Shown here: one piece after another, positions 43,146-51,400 of the stretch
How the letters are laid out: each line of letters begins with the position of its first letter
Position numbering within the stretch: the stretch's first letter is position 1
Source: Nocardia salmonicida NBRC 13393
Lineage (GTDB): Bacteria; Actinomycetota; Actinomycetes; Mycobacteriales; Mycobacteriaceae
Reading direction: 5' to 3'
Length of the DNA stretch: 64,000 nucleotides
Assembly (NCBI RefSeq): GCF_001613085.1
Contig: NZ_BDBR01000018.1
Coordinates: forward strand, 62,001-126,000
Notes under the pieces: generated by a model
What the model saw: the letters and a program-made list of their open reading frames with translations, nothing else
Told to the model about the DNA's origin: nothing
Databases searched by the model: none
Made by a program: the position numbers and the translations under genes

Positions 43146-44123
43146 GTGCGTGAGCTGGGCGAATTCGCCCTGATCGACCGGATCAACGCCGGTCGGGAGC
43201 AGGCCGCGCACGTGCTGATCGGACCCGGTGACGATGCCGCGCTGGTCGCCGCGCCCGACGGTCGGTTCGTGGTGAGCACCGACATGCTCGTCGAAGGCAG
43301 ACACTTCCGGCTCGACTGGTCCTCGCCTGTCGACATCGGCCGCAAGGCCATCGCGCAGAACGCCGCCGACGTGGTGGCGATGGGCGCGCGGCCGACGGCG
43401 TTCGTGGTCGCGCTCGGCTGCCCCGCCGACACCCCCGTGTCGGTGATCGAAGGGATCGCCGACGGGATGTGGATCGAGGCGGGCCGCGCCGGGGGGTCCA
43501 TCGCGGGCGGCGATCTGGTGCGCAGCGAACAACTGGTCGTCTCGGTGACCGCGTTCGGTGACCTCGGTGGGCAGAACGCGATCACTCGATCCGGCGCCGC
43601 CGTCGGCGATATCGTCGCGGTGGCAGGCGAACTCGGCTGGTCCGGTGCCGGGCTGGCCGTATTGACCGGTGGCGCGGACACATCCGATCCGGACTTCACC
43701 TATGCCCTTGCGACCCATCGTGTTCCGCAACCGCCCTACGCCGCGGTCCTCGACGCCTTCGGCACGCACACCCCGACCGCGCTCACCGATGTCTCCGACG
43801 GCTTGCTCGCTGACCTCGGCCACCTCGCCGCCGCCTCGAACGTCGCCATCGACGTCCACCGCGCGGCACTGACCGACCCCGACCTGGACGCCGTCGCGAA
43901 ATTGCTCGATGCCGATGCGGCGCAATGGATTCTGGCCGGCGGCGAAGACCACGCCTTCGTCGGAACCTGGCCCGCCGGAGTCTCGGTTCCCGCGGGCTGG
44001 CGGCCGATCGGCGTAGTAACCGCAGGCAGTGGCGTCACCGTCGACGGCGTGGCGCCCACCGGTGGCACCGGCTGGGAATCGTTCCGTGGGGTGGACGCTA
44101 CGCCCACCGACGACGAACGATAG
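43146..44123 (+). CDS. thiL: Thiamine-monophosphate kinase
   Basis: 325 residues from the first usable GTG. It phosphorylates thiamine monophosphate to thiamine diphosphate with ATP. AIR-synthase-like fold signatures: LIGPGDDAALV, VVSTDMLVEGRHFRLDW, AIAQNAADVVAMGARPTAF and ALTDVSDGLLADLGH. No ribosome binding site precedes the GTG; the coding sequence may begin further up (ISEDSRPQTVREL) at an ATC codon at 43119, just after GGGAAGGGG. ung follows after 11 bases. Confidence 0.95.
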   Translation: MRELGEFALIDRINAGREQAAHVLIGPGDDAALVAAPDGRFVVSTDMLVEGRHFRLDWSSPVDIGRKAIAQNAADVVAMGARPTAFVVALGCPADTPVSVIEGIADGMWIEAGRAGGSIAGGDLVRSEQLVVSVTAFGDLGGQNAITRSGAAVGDIVAVAGELGWSGAGLAVLTGGADTSDPDFTYALATHRVPQPPYAAVLDAFGTHTPTALTDVSDGLLADLGHLAAASNVAIDVHRAALTDPDLDAVAKLLDADAAQWILAGGEDHAFVGTWPAGVSVPAGWRPIGVVTAGSGVTVDGVAPTGGTGWESFRGVDATPTDDER

Positions 44124-44134
44124 GTTGTGCGGTC

Positions 44135-44818
44135 ATGGGTGCGAAACCACTGTCGGAGATCATCGATCCGGGCTGGGCCCGGGCACTGGAGCCGGTCACC
44201 GACCGCATCAGTGAAATGGGCGAATTCTTACGTGAAGAGAACGCGGCGGGCCGCGGCTACCTCCCCGAAGGGGAGAACGTACTGCGCGCCTTCCAGCGTC
44301 CGTTCGACGCGGTGCGCGTGCTCATCGTCGGCCAGGACCCGTACCCCACGCCCGGCCACGCGATGGGACTGAGTTTCTCTGTCACGCCGCAGGTTTCGCC
44401 GGTGCCGCGCAGCCTGTCCAACATCTTCGCCGAATACAGCAAAGACCTCGGCTTCGATACCCCGACCTGTGGTGACCTGAGCCCCTGGTCGGATCAGGGT
44501 GTGCTGCTGCTGAACCGAGTACTCACCGTCGCCCCCGGCGCGCCCGCTTCCCATCGCGGCAAAGGCTGGGAAGCGGTCACCGAGCAGGCGATCCAGGCGC
44601 TGGTCGCCCGCGACGAGCCGCTCGTGGCCGTGCTGTGGGGCAACGACGCTCGCTCGCTGAAGCCCACCCTCGTCGCCGCCGAGGTGCCCTACGTCGAATC
44701 GGCGCATCCCTCACCGCTTTCCGCCTCGCGCGGGTTCTTCGGTTCACGACCCTTCTCCCGGGTCAACGAACTGCTCGACGAACTCGGCGCCGATCCTGTC
44801 GACTGGCGGCTGCCCTGA
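44135..44818 (+). CDS. ung: Uracil-DNA glycosylase
   Basis: 227 residues. It removes uracil from DNA. The water-activating motif VGQDPYPTPGHAMGLSFS (catalytic Asp) and the C-terminal His loop HPSPLSASRGFFGSRPFSR are intact, with LLLNRVLTV between them, defining family 1. It lies in an apparent operon with thiL. Confidence 0.97.
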   Translation: MGAKPLSEIIDPGWARALEPVTDRISEMGEFLREENAAGRGYLPEGENVLRAFQRPFDAVRVLIVGQDPYPTPGHAMGLSFSVTPQVSPVPRSLSNIFAEYSKDLGFDTPTCGDLSPWSDQGVLLLNRVLTVAPGAPASHRGKGWEAVTEQAIQALVARDEPLVAVLWGNDARSLKPTLVAAEVPYVESAHPSPLSASRGFFGSRPFSRVNELLDELGADPVDWRLP

Positions 44819-44867
44819 CCCGGGGCGTCGTCCGCACCAGAAGAGAATGATGAAGGAGCACAACCCG

Positions 44868-45119
44868 ATGCACATCTCCACCGTTCGCGCTGCCCTCGCG
44901 ACCGCCGCCGTGGCCGCCGCCATCACCGCGGGCGCAGGCTCGGCCACCGCCGCAGGCCTGCAGCTCGAGCCCTACGACGAGCAGGCCGCCCCGGTGGCCA
45001 CCACCCAGGTCGGCGAGGAATGGACCTCTACCGGCACCTCCACCATCTCGTCCGGCGTGAACGCGAAGGTGACCTGCCTGCTGCAGAACACCTTCAGCGC
45101 CCTCGGCGCTGCGTGCTGA
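44868..45119 (+). CDS. Small secreted protein of unknown function
   Basis: 83 residues from the ATG at 44868, chosen for the AAGGAG site nine bases upstream. The first 28 residues are a classic signal peptide (ALATAAVAAAITAGAGSATAA, AxA cleavage). The mature part of about 55 residues is acidic and Thr/Ser-rich and ends VTCLLQNTFSALGAAC, whose two cysteines could form a disulfide. Family not recognised. Confidence 0.65.
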   Translation: MHISTVRAALATAAVAAAITAGAGSATAAGLQLEPYDEQAAPVATTQVGEEWTSTGTSTISSGVNAKVTCLLQNTFSALGAAC

Positions 45120-45142
45120 GTTGTTAGCGGCTGGCGCCGCGG

Positions 45143-45235
45143 GGGTTTTCGGCCCTGCGGGCCTCGCATCCGAAGGGCGATACTGCGCCTTCGGCGTTCC
45201 GTCTCGCCCTTCGGATGCGAGGCGGCCGAAAACCC
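45143..45235. repeat. Dispersed double-stem palindromic element, copy 2
   Basis: Outer arms GGGTTTTCGGCC (45143-45154) and GGCCGAAAACCC (45224-45235) pair perfectly over 12 bp. Inner arms CCTCGCATCCGAAGGGCGA (45162-45180) and TCGCCCTTCGGATGCGAGG (45204-45222) pair perfectly over 19 bp. The loop begins TACTGCGCCTTCGGCG and ends GTC. It shares loop and layout, but not stem sequence, with the copy at 26839-26930. Confidence 0.85.
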
Positions 45236-45305
45236 GTGAGGGCTGAGTCCCGGCGTGGCGTTGGTCGCGCCGGGTTGTCGGTTCAGTCGCGGGGGTTGGT
45301 GACTT

Positions 45306-46094
45306 CTATGTGAGGCCGACGTAGTTCGGCTTGCGCTTGGCCACGAAGGCGTCTACGCCTTCGCGGCCGGTGTCGCTGTTCGCCGCGGCCGAGATGCTGT
45401 CGCGTTCGGAATCGAGCTGCTGGTCCAATGTTGCCGTCGGTGACTGGGCCAGCAGCTTTTTCATGGCCGTGTAGGTGGGGCGGGGGCCGGTGACGAAGGT
45501 CTGCGCCACGCGGAACGCTTCGGCGCGGATGTCCTCGTCCGCGACCGTGCGGCTCAGGACGCCGAGGCGCACGGCCTCTTCGGCGTCGAGTACGGCGTCG
45601 GTGAGCAGGATCTCGGTCGCCCGGCTCCGGCCGACGATGCGGGGCAGTGACCAGGACATGCCACCGTCGGGGGACAGGCCGATGCCGGGATAGGCGGGGC
45701 GCAGTTTCGTCGAGGGGCCGCCGATCGCGATGTCGGCGGCGCAGACCAGGCTCATGCCCGCGCCCGCCGCCCAGCCCTGCACGGCGGCGATCACGGGGAC
45801 GGGGGCGGCCGCGAGCGCGCGGACGAAATCGTGGAGTTGGTCGGCCAGCTCGTGCAGATAGGCGCCGCGGTCATCGGAGGCGGCGAAATTGCGGACATTG
45901 CCGCCCGCGCAGAAGTTCGCGCCCGCGCCGGTGAGCAGCACGGCGCCGACCGACGGGTCGAGTGCGCGCAGGGCGGCGGTGCCCGCGTTGATCAGGTCGA
46001 AATCCATCGAGGTGCCTGCGGCGGCGGTGGCGATGGTCAGCTGCAGGACGCCGTCGATGACCTCGGCGGCAAGGACCGGTTCGGTGGTACTCAT
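45306..46094 (-). CDS. Enoyl-CoA hydratase/isomerase family protein
   Basis: 262 residues from the ATG at 46094. The crotonase fold is recognised from the oxyanion-hole segments LLTGAGANFCAGGNVRNF and PVIAAVQGWAAGAGMSLVCA, and from GIGLSPDGGMSWSLPRIVGR. The usual Glu pair of true hydratases is not clearly conserved (Ser-Pro-Asp-Gly-Gly at the second site), so an isomerase or other CoA-ester activity is possible. It is not in an obvious operon. Confidence 0.9.
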   Translation of the reverse strand: MSTTEPVLAAEVIDGVLQLTIATAAAGTSMDFDLINAGTAALRALDPSVGAVLLTGAGANFCAGGNVRNFAASDDRGAYLHELADQLHDFVRALAAAPVPVIAAVQGWAAGAGMSLVCAADIAIGGPSTKLRPAYPGIGLSPDGGMSWSLPRIVGRSRATEILLTDAVLDAEEAVRLGVLSRTVADEDIRAEAFRVAQTFVTGPRPTYTAMKKLLAQSPTATLDQQLDSERDSISAAANSDTGREGVDAFVAKRKPNYVGLT

Positions 46095-46186
46095 GGGCGT
46101 CACCTTAATCGGGCCCGCGCGCGGGGCGTTCCGCAGCCTTTGCGCGCAGCCGGAGGTACGCCCCGGTCCGGCGGCAGCAGCGTTTC

Positions 46187-46687
46187 TCAGTCGCGACGCC
46201 ACAGTTGTTCGGGCAGCAGGGTGAACGGGTCGGTTCGGCTGATGCCGGTGTCGGCGAAGCCGTGCCTGCGGTAGAAGGCGTGGGCGCGCGGATAGTCGGC
46301 GAAGACCCACAGGGTGCACGGTGATCCGGGGGTGGCGGCTTCGATCAGAGCGTCGGCGATACCGGTGCCGTGCCAGGCGCTGCGGACGTAGAGCGCTTCG
46401 AGTTCGGCCTCGGTGGACGCCGACCTGCCCGGCTGTCGACCGGGTACGGACGACTTCGTCCCGGAAGCGAAGCCGATCAGCCGGTCGCCGACCAGCGCGA
46501 CCGGCAACTGGTGGATCCCGTCGACGCGACGACGTTCCCAGGTGAGCGCGGAGCGTTCGAGGTCGAAGCCGTCGAGGATGTGACCGGGGACGAGCGTTCC
46601 GTAGGCTTCGCGCCAGCTGGCGATGTGGCAGGCGGCGAGTTCGGTGACCCGGGTCGCCGTCAGCGGCGCGATTCGCCAGTCAGCCAC
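46187..46687 (-). CDS. GNAT-family N-acetyltransferase
   Basis: 166 residues from the GTG at 46687; a TTG at 46723 would add 12 and overlaps the rpmB terminator. The acetyl-CoA fold is seen in LEALYVRSAWHGTGIADALI and TLWVFADYPRAHAFYRRHGF, where AHAFYRRHGF is motif B. The substrate is unknown. Confidence 0.87.
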   Translation of the reverse strand: MADWRIAPLTATRVTELAACHIASWREAYGTLVPGHILDGFDLERSALTWERRRVDGIHQLPVALVGDRLIGFASGTKSSVPGRQPGRSASTEAELEALYVRSAWHGTGIADALIEAATPGSPCTLWVFADYPRAHAFYRRHGFADTGISRTDPFTLLPEQLWRRD

Positions 46688-46720
46688 GGCGAGCCCGTTC
46701 GACGTTCGGCCGTTGTACGA

Positions 46721-46755
46721 CAAAGCCCCGGATCACCCGCGAGGGGTGCCGGGGC
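46721..46755 (-). terminator. Terminator after rpmB
   Basis: On the minus strand GCCCCGG pairs with CCGGGGC (46749-46755 with 46725-46731) and the inner CACCC pairs with GGGTG, followed by TTTG. It lies 28 bases after the rpmB stop. Confidence 0.75.
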
Positions 46756-46783
46756 ACTGTCGGCAGAATGTACGGGCTGAAAA

Positions 46784-46975
46784 TCAGCCGCGGGCGACCT
46801 TGCCCGCCTTCAGGCAGGAGGTGCACACGTTCATCCGGCGGGTGTTGCCAGGGGCAACCTGCGCACGCACGGTCTGGATGTTCGGGTTCCAGCGACGGTT
46901 GGTGCGCCGGTGCGAGTGCGAGACCGACTTCCCGAAACCGGGGCCCTTGGCGCAGACGTCGCAAACGGCAGCCAT
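46784..46975 (-). CDS. rpmB: 50S ribosomal protein L28
   Basis: 63 residues with GAAGGAG upstream. It has CDVCAKGPGFGKSVSHSHRR at the start and NVCTSCLKAGKV at the end. Both CxxC pairs are present, so this is the zinc-binding (C+) form; many actinobacteria also carry a zinc-independent L28 elsewhere, used under zinc limitation. A terminator follows. Confidence 0.96.
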   Translation of the reverse strand: MAAVCDVCAKGPGFGKSVSHSHRRTNRRWNPNIQTVRAQVAPGNTRRMNVCTSCLKAGKVARG

Positions 46976-47275
46976 GTCGCGAGCTCCTTCATGTCATAAG
47001 CGGACAGCGGCGCACGTATGCCCGCTGAACCGGAAACTGATGTCGTCAAATGCCTTGCCGACTGATGTCGGCCAGCGCAGACCCACGTGGGCCGCACGAG
47101 GCAACCCTGCAAGACTAGCGGGCCGGGCCTCGAACTTCCAAACCGGGGTATCCCGGTCGACAGGCCGAGCGTAGCCCGGATGAGGGCCCTTCCGAGGTCA
47201 GCATAGCGCTGTCGGTCGCTGGCGCTAACCTGGCGTGCGTGCTCGGCGCGCGAGCACGCAGAACGGGGAAGCGAG

Positions 47276-49135
47276 GTGGCGGTGTCGCACGTGCGGGAGT
47301 CTCTCGACGGCCCCGATCTGCTGGTCTGGGCTCGCGGTTGCCGCACCGACCTGGAACTACGCCGCGCCGAGATCGACGCGCTCAACGTGTTCCCCATCGC
47401 CGACGCCGACACCGGTACCAATCTGCTCGCCACCATGCGAGCGGCCGTCGCGACGGCCGATCAGATCACCGACGACGCACCTTCCGCTCATCTGATCGCG
47501 CAGGGCTTGGCCCGCGGCGCGACGACGGGCGCGCGGGGAAACTCGGGGATCATCCTGTCCCAGGTCCTGCGGGGCGTCGCCGAGGCCGTCACCGCCGGTC
47601 CGCTGACCGGTGAACGTCTGCAGGTGGCACTGCGGCGCTCGGCGGTGCTCGTCCGCACCGGGCTGAGTGCCCCGGTCGAGGGCACCATCCTGACCGTGCT
47701 CGAGCGTGCCGCGGTCGCCGCGGCCGAGTCGGCCGATCAGTCGCTCATCACCGTCGCCCGCTGCGCCGCCGACGGCGCCGCGCGCGCGTTGAGCGAGACG
47801 CCGGCCCAGTTGGGTGTGCTGCGCGCGGCCGGGGTGGTCGACGCCGGGGCGCGGGGACTGCTGGTGCTGCTGGACTGTCTCGTGGCCGAAGTCTGCGGTG
47901 AACCGACCGACCGGGTCAGGTACACCCGGGGCGAACGACCCGACCACGGGCCGCATCGGCGACCGGTCGACGGACACGACGAGAGCGACCCCGGTGAGAT
48001 CGGTCACGACGACGAAGCGGACAGTCGACGCGCGATGGCGGACGGTCACGAGCGCCGGACCGCCGACGCCCGCGTCGACAACGATCACCGGGATCAGGAC
48101 GCCGATCCGCACTTCGAGGTCATGTACGTGATCTCCGGCACCGACGACACGGCCGCGAGCGGGCTGCGGGATCGACTCGCGGTGCTCGGGGACTCCGTGG
48201 TGGTGGTCGGCGACGGTGCGACCACCTGGTCGGCCCATGTGCACTGCCGCGACGCGGGGGCCGCCATCGAGGCGGGCCTCGCGGTGGGCACCGTGACGGG
48301 CATCCGGATCGAGAGTTTCGCGGTGACCGCGCCCCACAGCGGCAACCACGGGCACGGCGCCGACGCGCTCGGCCTCACCGACCACACGCACGTCGACACC
48401 GTGACGATCGAGCCGCGCACGCACCACGACGGCGACCGGCCACCCGGTCTCGCGGACCGAGACCTCGACACCCCCGACGCGGACCGCGGCGTGCTGGCGG
48501 TGGTGGGCGGTGCCGCCGCCGCGCGCCTGTTCGAGGACGCGGGCGCGGTGGTGTTGCGAGGGGATCGGCAGCTCGACACGAACACCCTGCTGCGGGCGAT
48601 CCGCGGTATGCCCAATCGTGAGGTGCTGGTCCTGCCCAACGGGGCCCTGCCCGCGCAGGAACTCGTCGCGGTCGGTGCGGCCGCGCGTGACGGGTCACGT
48701 GATGTGTTGTTGCTGCCGAGCGCGTCGATGGTGCAGGGCCTCGCGGCCTTGGCCGTGCACGATCGCGGGCGGATCGCGGTCGACGACGCGTTCGCGATGT
48801 CGGAGGCGGCCGCGACCACCCGGTGGGGTGCGCTGCGCGCGGCGCGGGTGCGGGCGCTGACGATGGTCGGAATGTGTTCTCCGGGCGACGGATTGGGTCT
48901 GGTCGGCCACGATGTGGTGGTGATCGACCCCGATGTGGTCGGCGCGGGAAGCATCCTGCTGGACCGAATGCTCGGTCTCGGTGGGGAATTGGTGACATTG
49001 CTGATGGGCGCCGACGCGGGGCCCGAGTTGGCGCAGGTGCTCGCCGATCACGTGCGAGCCGGTTTCCCCGGTGTCGAGGTGGTCGTGTATTCCGGTGGAC
49101 AGCAGGCGGATCTGGTGCAGATAGGGGTCGAGTAG
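47276..49135 (+). CDS. DAK2 / fatty-acid-kinase-like (FakA/YloV) protein
   Basis: 619 residues from a GTG. The N-terminal DhaL (DAK2) domain has LNVFPIADADTGTNLLATMR (Mg-binding Asp residues) and TGARGNSGIILSQVLRG. The C-terminal half matches the YloV/FakA region (VLVLPNGALPAQELVAVGAA and PSASMVQGLAALAV). A His/Asp-rich linker of about 70 residues (roughly 215-285) separates the two. FakA-type proteins phosphorylate fatty acids bound to FakB partners. No FakB is in the window, so activity is inferred. recG starts at the next base. Confidence 0.87.
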   Translation: MAVSHVRESLDGPDLLVWARGCRTDLELRRAEIDALNVFPIADADTGTNLLATMRAAVATADQITDDAPSAHLIAQGLARGATTGARGNSGIILSQVLRGVAEAVTAGPLTGERLQVALRRSAVLVRTGLSAPVEGTILTVLERAAVAAAESADQSLITVARCAADGAARALSETPAQLGVLRAAGVVDAGARGLLVLLDCLVAEVCGEPTDRVRYTRGERPDHGPHRRPVDGHDESDPGEIGHDDEADSRRAMADGHERRTADARVDNDHRDQDADPHFEVMYVISGTDDTAASGLRDRLAVLGDSVVVVGDGATTWSAHVHCRDAGAAIEAGLAVGTVTGIRIESFAVTAPHSGNHGHGADALGLTDHTHVDTVTIEPRTHHDGDRPPGLADRDLDTPDADRGVLAVVGGAAAARLFEDAGAVVLRGDRQLDTNTLLRAIRGMPNREVLVLPNGALPAQELVAVGAAARDGSRDVLLLPSASMVQGLAALAVHDRGRIAVDDAFAMSEAAATTRWGALRAARVRALTMVGMCSPGDGLGLVGHDVVVIDPDVVGAGSILLDRMLGLGGELVTLLMGADAGPELAQVLADHVRAGFPGVEVVVYSGGQQADLVQIGVE

Positions 49136-51394
49136 ATGGCGACGTTGAGTGACCGGCTCGACCACGTGCTCGGCGTCAAGGCGGCCGACCGGCTGACCGA
49201 GGCGTTCGACATGACCACCGTCGAGGATCTGTTGCGCCACTATCCGGTGCGCTACGCGACCCAGGGCCAGCCCCTCACCGAGGAGGAACCCGAAGAGGGC
49301 GCGCACATCACCGTCATCGGCCGCATCGCGAAAACCGAACTGCGCCCGATGAAGAACCGCCGTGGCTCGCTGTTGAAGGTGCAGCTCGACACCGGCGCCC
49401 AGCGTCCGCTCGAGGCCACCTTCTTCAATGGCGACAAGGTGCGCTATCTGGTGAAAGAGGGTGTGCGAGCGATGATGTCGGGCACCGTGCACTGGTGGCG
49501 TCCCGACCGCTGGAACCTCTCGCACCCCGACTACCTGATCCTGCCCGACAAGCCGGAAGCCGGCGTGGAGGAACTCACGTCCGTGCGTGGCAGCGGTGCG
49601 CTGCGCGGCCTCGCGCAGAGCGCGAAAGGCGTGGGGGGAGTGGATGCCTCGTTCTTCGAACGCGAATTCGTACCCGTGTATCCGGCGACCGCCAAGGTCC
49701 AGAGCTGGGACCTGTTGGCCTGCATCCGCCAGGTGCTCGACCAGCTCGACCCCATCGAGGACCCGCTGCCAGCCGAACTGCGCGAGGAACGCCAACTCCT
49801 CCCGCTGTCGGAAGCCCTGCGCCTGATCCACCTTCCCGAGCACAAGTTGGACATCGAGAAGGCAAGGGACCGGCTCCGTTTCGACGAGGCGCTCGCCCTG
49901 CAGCTCGTGCTGGCCGAGCGCCGTCACGAGGTGGAGGGCCGCACCGCCCCGGCCTGTCCACCGTCGACCGAGGGAATCGCCGCCGCCTTCGACGAACGAC
50001 TGCCCTTCGAGCTCACCGAAGGTCAGCAGCAGGTGCTCGCGGAGATCTCGCGAGACCTGTCGCGTACCCGCCCCATGCACCGGCTGCTCCAGGGCGAGGT
50101 GGGCTCGGGCAAGACGATCGTGGCGCTGAACGCCATGCTGCAGGTGGTGGACTCGGGCCGCCAGTGCGCGCTGCTCGCACCGACCGAAGTCCTCGCCGCG
50201 CAGCACTATCGGTCGCTGCGCGCCATGCTCGGTGACCTCGGCAACGCGGGCGAACTCGGCGCCGCCGAGAACTCGACCAAGGTCGTCCTGCTCACCGGAT
50301 CGATGTCGACGGCCGTGAAGAAGGCGGCGCTGCTGGACGCGATGACCGGTGCGGCGGGCATCGTCATCGGCACCCACGCGCTCATCCAGGACGCGGTCGA
50401 GTTCTACGACCTCGGCCTCGTGGTGGTCGACGAACAGCACCGCTTCGGCGTCGAGCAGCGAGATGCGTTGCGCGCCAAAGCGAAAGACGGCATCAGCCCG
50501 CATCTGCTGGTGATGACGGCGACGCCGATCCCGCGCACCATCGCGATGACCACCCTCGGCGACCTCGAAACCTCCACGCTCACCCAGCTGCCCAAGGGGC
50601 GCTCGCCGATCGTGTCGAAAGTCGTTCCGCGCAAACTGCATCCGGGGTGGGTGGATCGCGCCTGGGAACGCATCGTCGAGGAGGTCGGCCAGGGCCGGCA
50701 GGCCTATGTCGTGTGCTCGCGCATCGGCGAGGACCCGGACGCGCCACCGGCCAAGGGCAAGAAGGCGGAGAAGGAAGGCCCCACCACCGCGGCCGCTGTC
50801 GAGATGTACGAGACGCTGGGCGCCGGTCCGCTCGCCGGTGTGCGCGTGGGCCTGTTGCACGGCAGGCTGCCCTCCGACGAAAAAGACCACGTGATGCCCC
50901 AATTCAACGACGGCGCGATCGACGTCCTGGTCTGCACCACCGTCGTCGAGGTCGGTGTCGACGTGCCGAACGCGACCGTGATGGTGATCGTCGACGCCGA
51001 CCGGTTCGGCGTGAGTCAGCTGCACCAGTTGCGCGGCCGCATCGGCCGCGGCAAGCATCCCGGCCTGTGCCTGCTGGTCACCGATGCCGCACCCGGCGGG
51101 ACGGCGATGGCGCGGCTCGAGGCGGTGGCGGCGACCACCGACGGCTTCGAACTCTCGGTGCTCGATCTGCGCCAGCGCCGCGAAGGTGATGTCCTCGGCT
51201 CGGCGCAGTCCGGTACCGCCCGGTCGCTGCGGCTGCTCTCGCTGCTCGACGACCTCGAGGTGATCACCGCCGCACAGGAACTCGCTCGCCAGGTCGTCGC
51301 CGAGGACCCAGGTCTGGTGAACCACCCGGGCTTGGCGGGCATGATGTCCGCCGCCGTCGACGGCGAACGCATCGAATACCTCGCCAAGTCCTAG
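49136..51394 (+). CDS. recG: ATP-dependent DNA helicase RecG
   Basis: 752 residues, ATG immediately after the stop of the DAK2 gene. It remodels stalled replication forks and branch-migrates Holliday junctions. The N-terminal wedge/OB domain precedes Walker A LQGEVGSGKTIVALNA (about 315-330), the VVVDEQHRFGVEQRDAL box II, MTATPIPRT, and motifs V-VI (TTVVEVGVDVPNA, LHQLRGRIGRGKH). It converges on prpR with six bases between stops. Confidence 0.97.
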   Translation: MATLSDRLDHVLGVKAADRLTEAFDMTTVEDLLRHYPVRYATQGQPLTEEEPEEGAHITVIGRIAKTELRPMKNRRGSLLKVQLDTGAQRPLEATFFNGDKVRYLVKEGVRAMMSGTVHWWRPDRWNLSHPDYLILPDKPEAGVEELTSVRGSGALRGLAQSAKGVGGVDASFFEREFVPVYPATAKVQSWDLLACIRQVLDQLDPIEDPLPAELREERQLLPLSEALRLIHLPEHKLDIEKARDRLRFDEALALQLVLAERRHEVEGRTAPACPPSTEGIAAAFDERLPFELTEGQQQVLAEISRDLSRTRPMHRLLQGEVGSGKTIVALNAMLQVVDSGRQCALLAPTEVLAAQHYRSLRAMLGDLGNAGELGAAENSTKVVLLTGSMSTAVKKAALLDAMTGAAGIVIGTHALIQDAVEFYDLGLVVVDEQHRFGVEQRDALRAKAKDGISPHLLVMTATPIPRTIAMTTLGDLETSTLTQLPKGRSPIVSKVVPRKLHPGWVDRAWERIVEEVGQGRQAYVVCSRIGEDPDAPPAKGKKAEKEGPTTAAAVEMYETLGAGPLAGVRVGLLHGRLPSDEKDHVMPQFNDGAIDVLVCTTVVEVGVDVPNATVMVIVDADRFGVSQLHQLRGRIGRGKHPGLCLLVTDAAPGGTAMARLEAVAATTDGFELSVLDLRQRREGDVLGSAQSGTARSLRLLSLLDDLEVITAAQELARQVVAEDPGLVNHPGLAGMMSAAVDGERIEYLAKS

Positions 51395-51400
51395 CCGAGG

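Noticed and set aside
48695..51325. Long minus-strand open frame (876 codons) opposite recG
   Set aside because: Same antisense effect; recG has all helicase motifs on the plus strand and the opposite translation has none.
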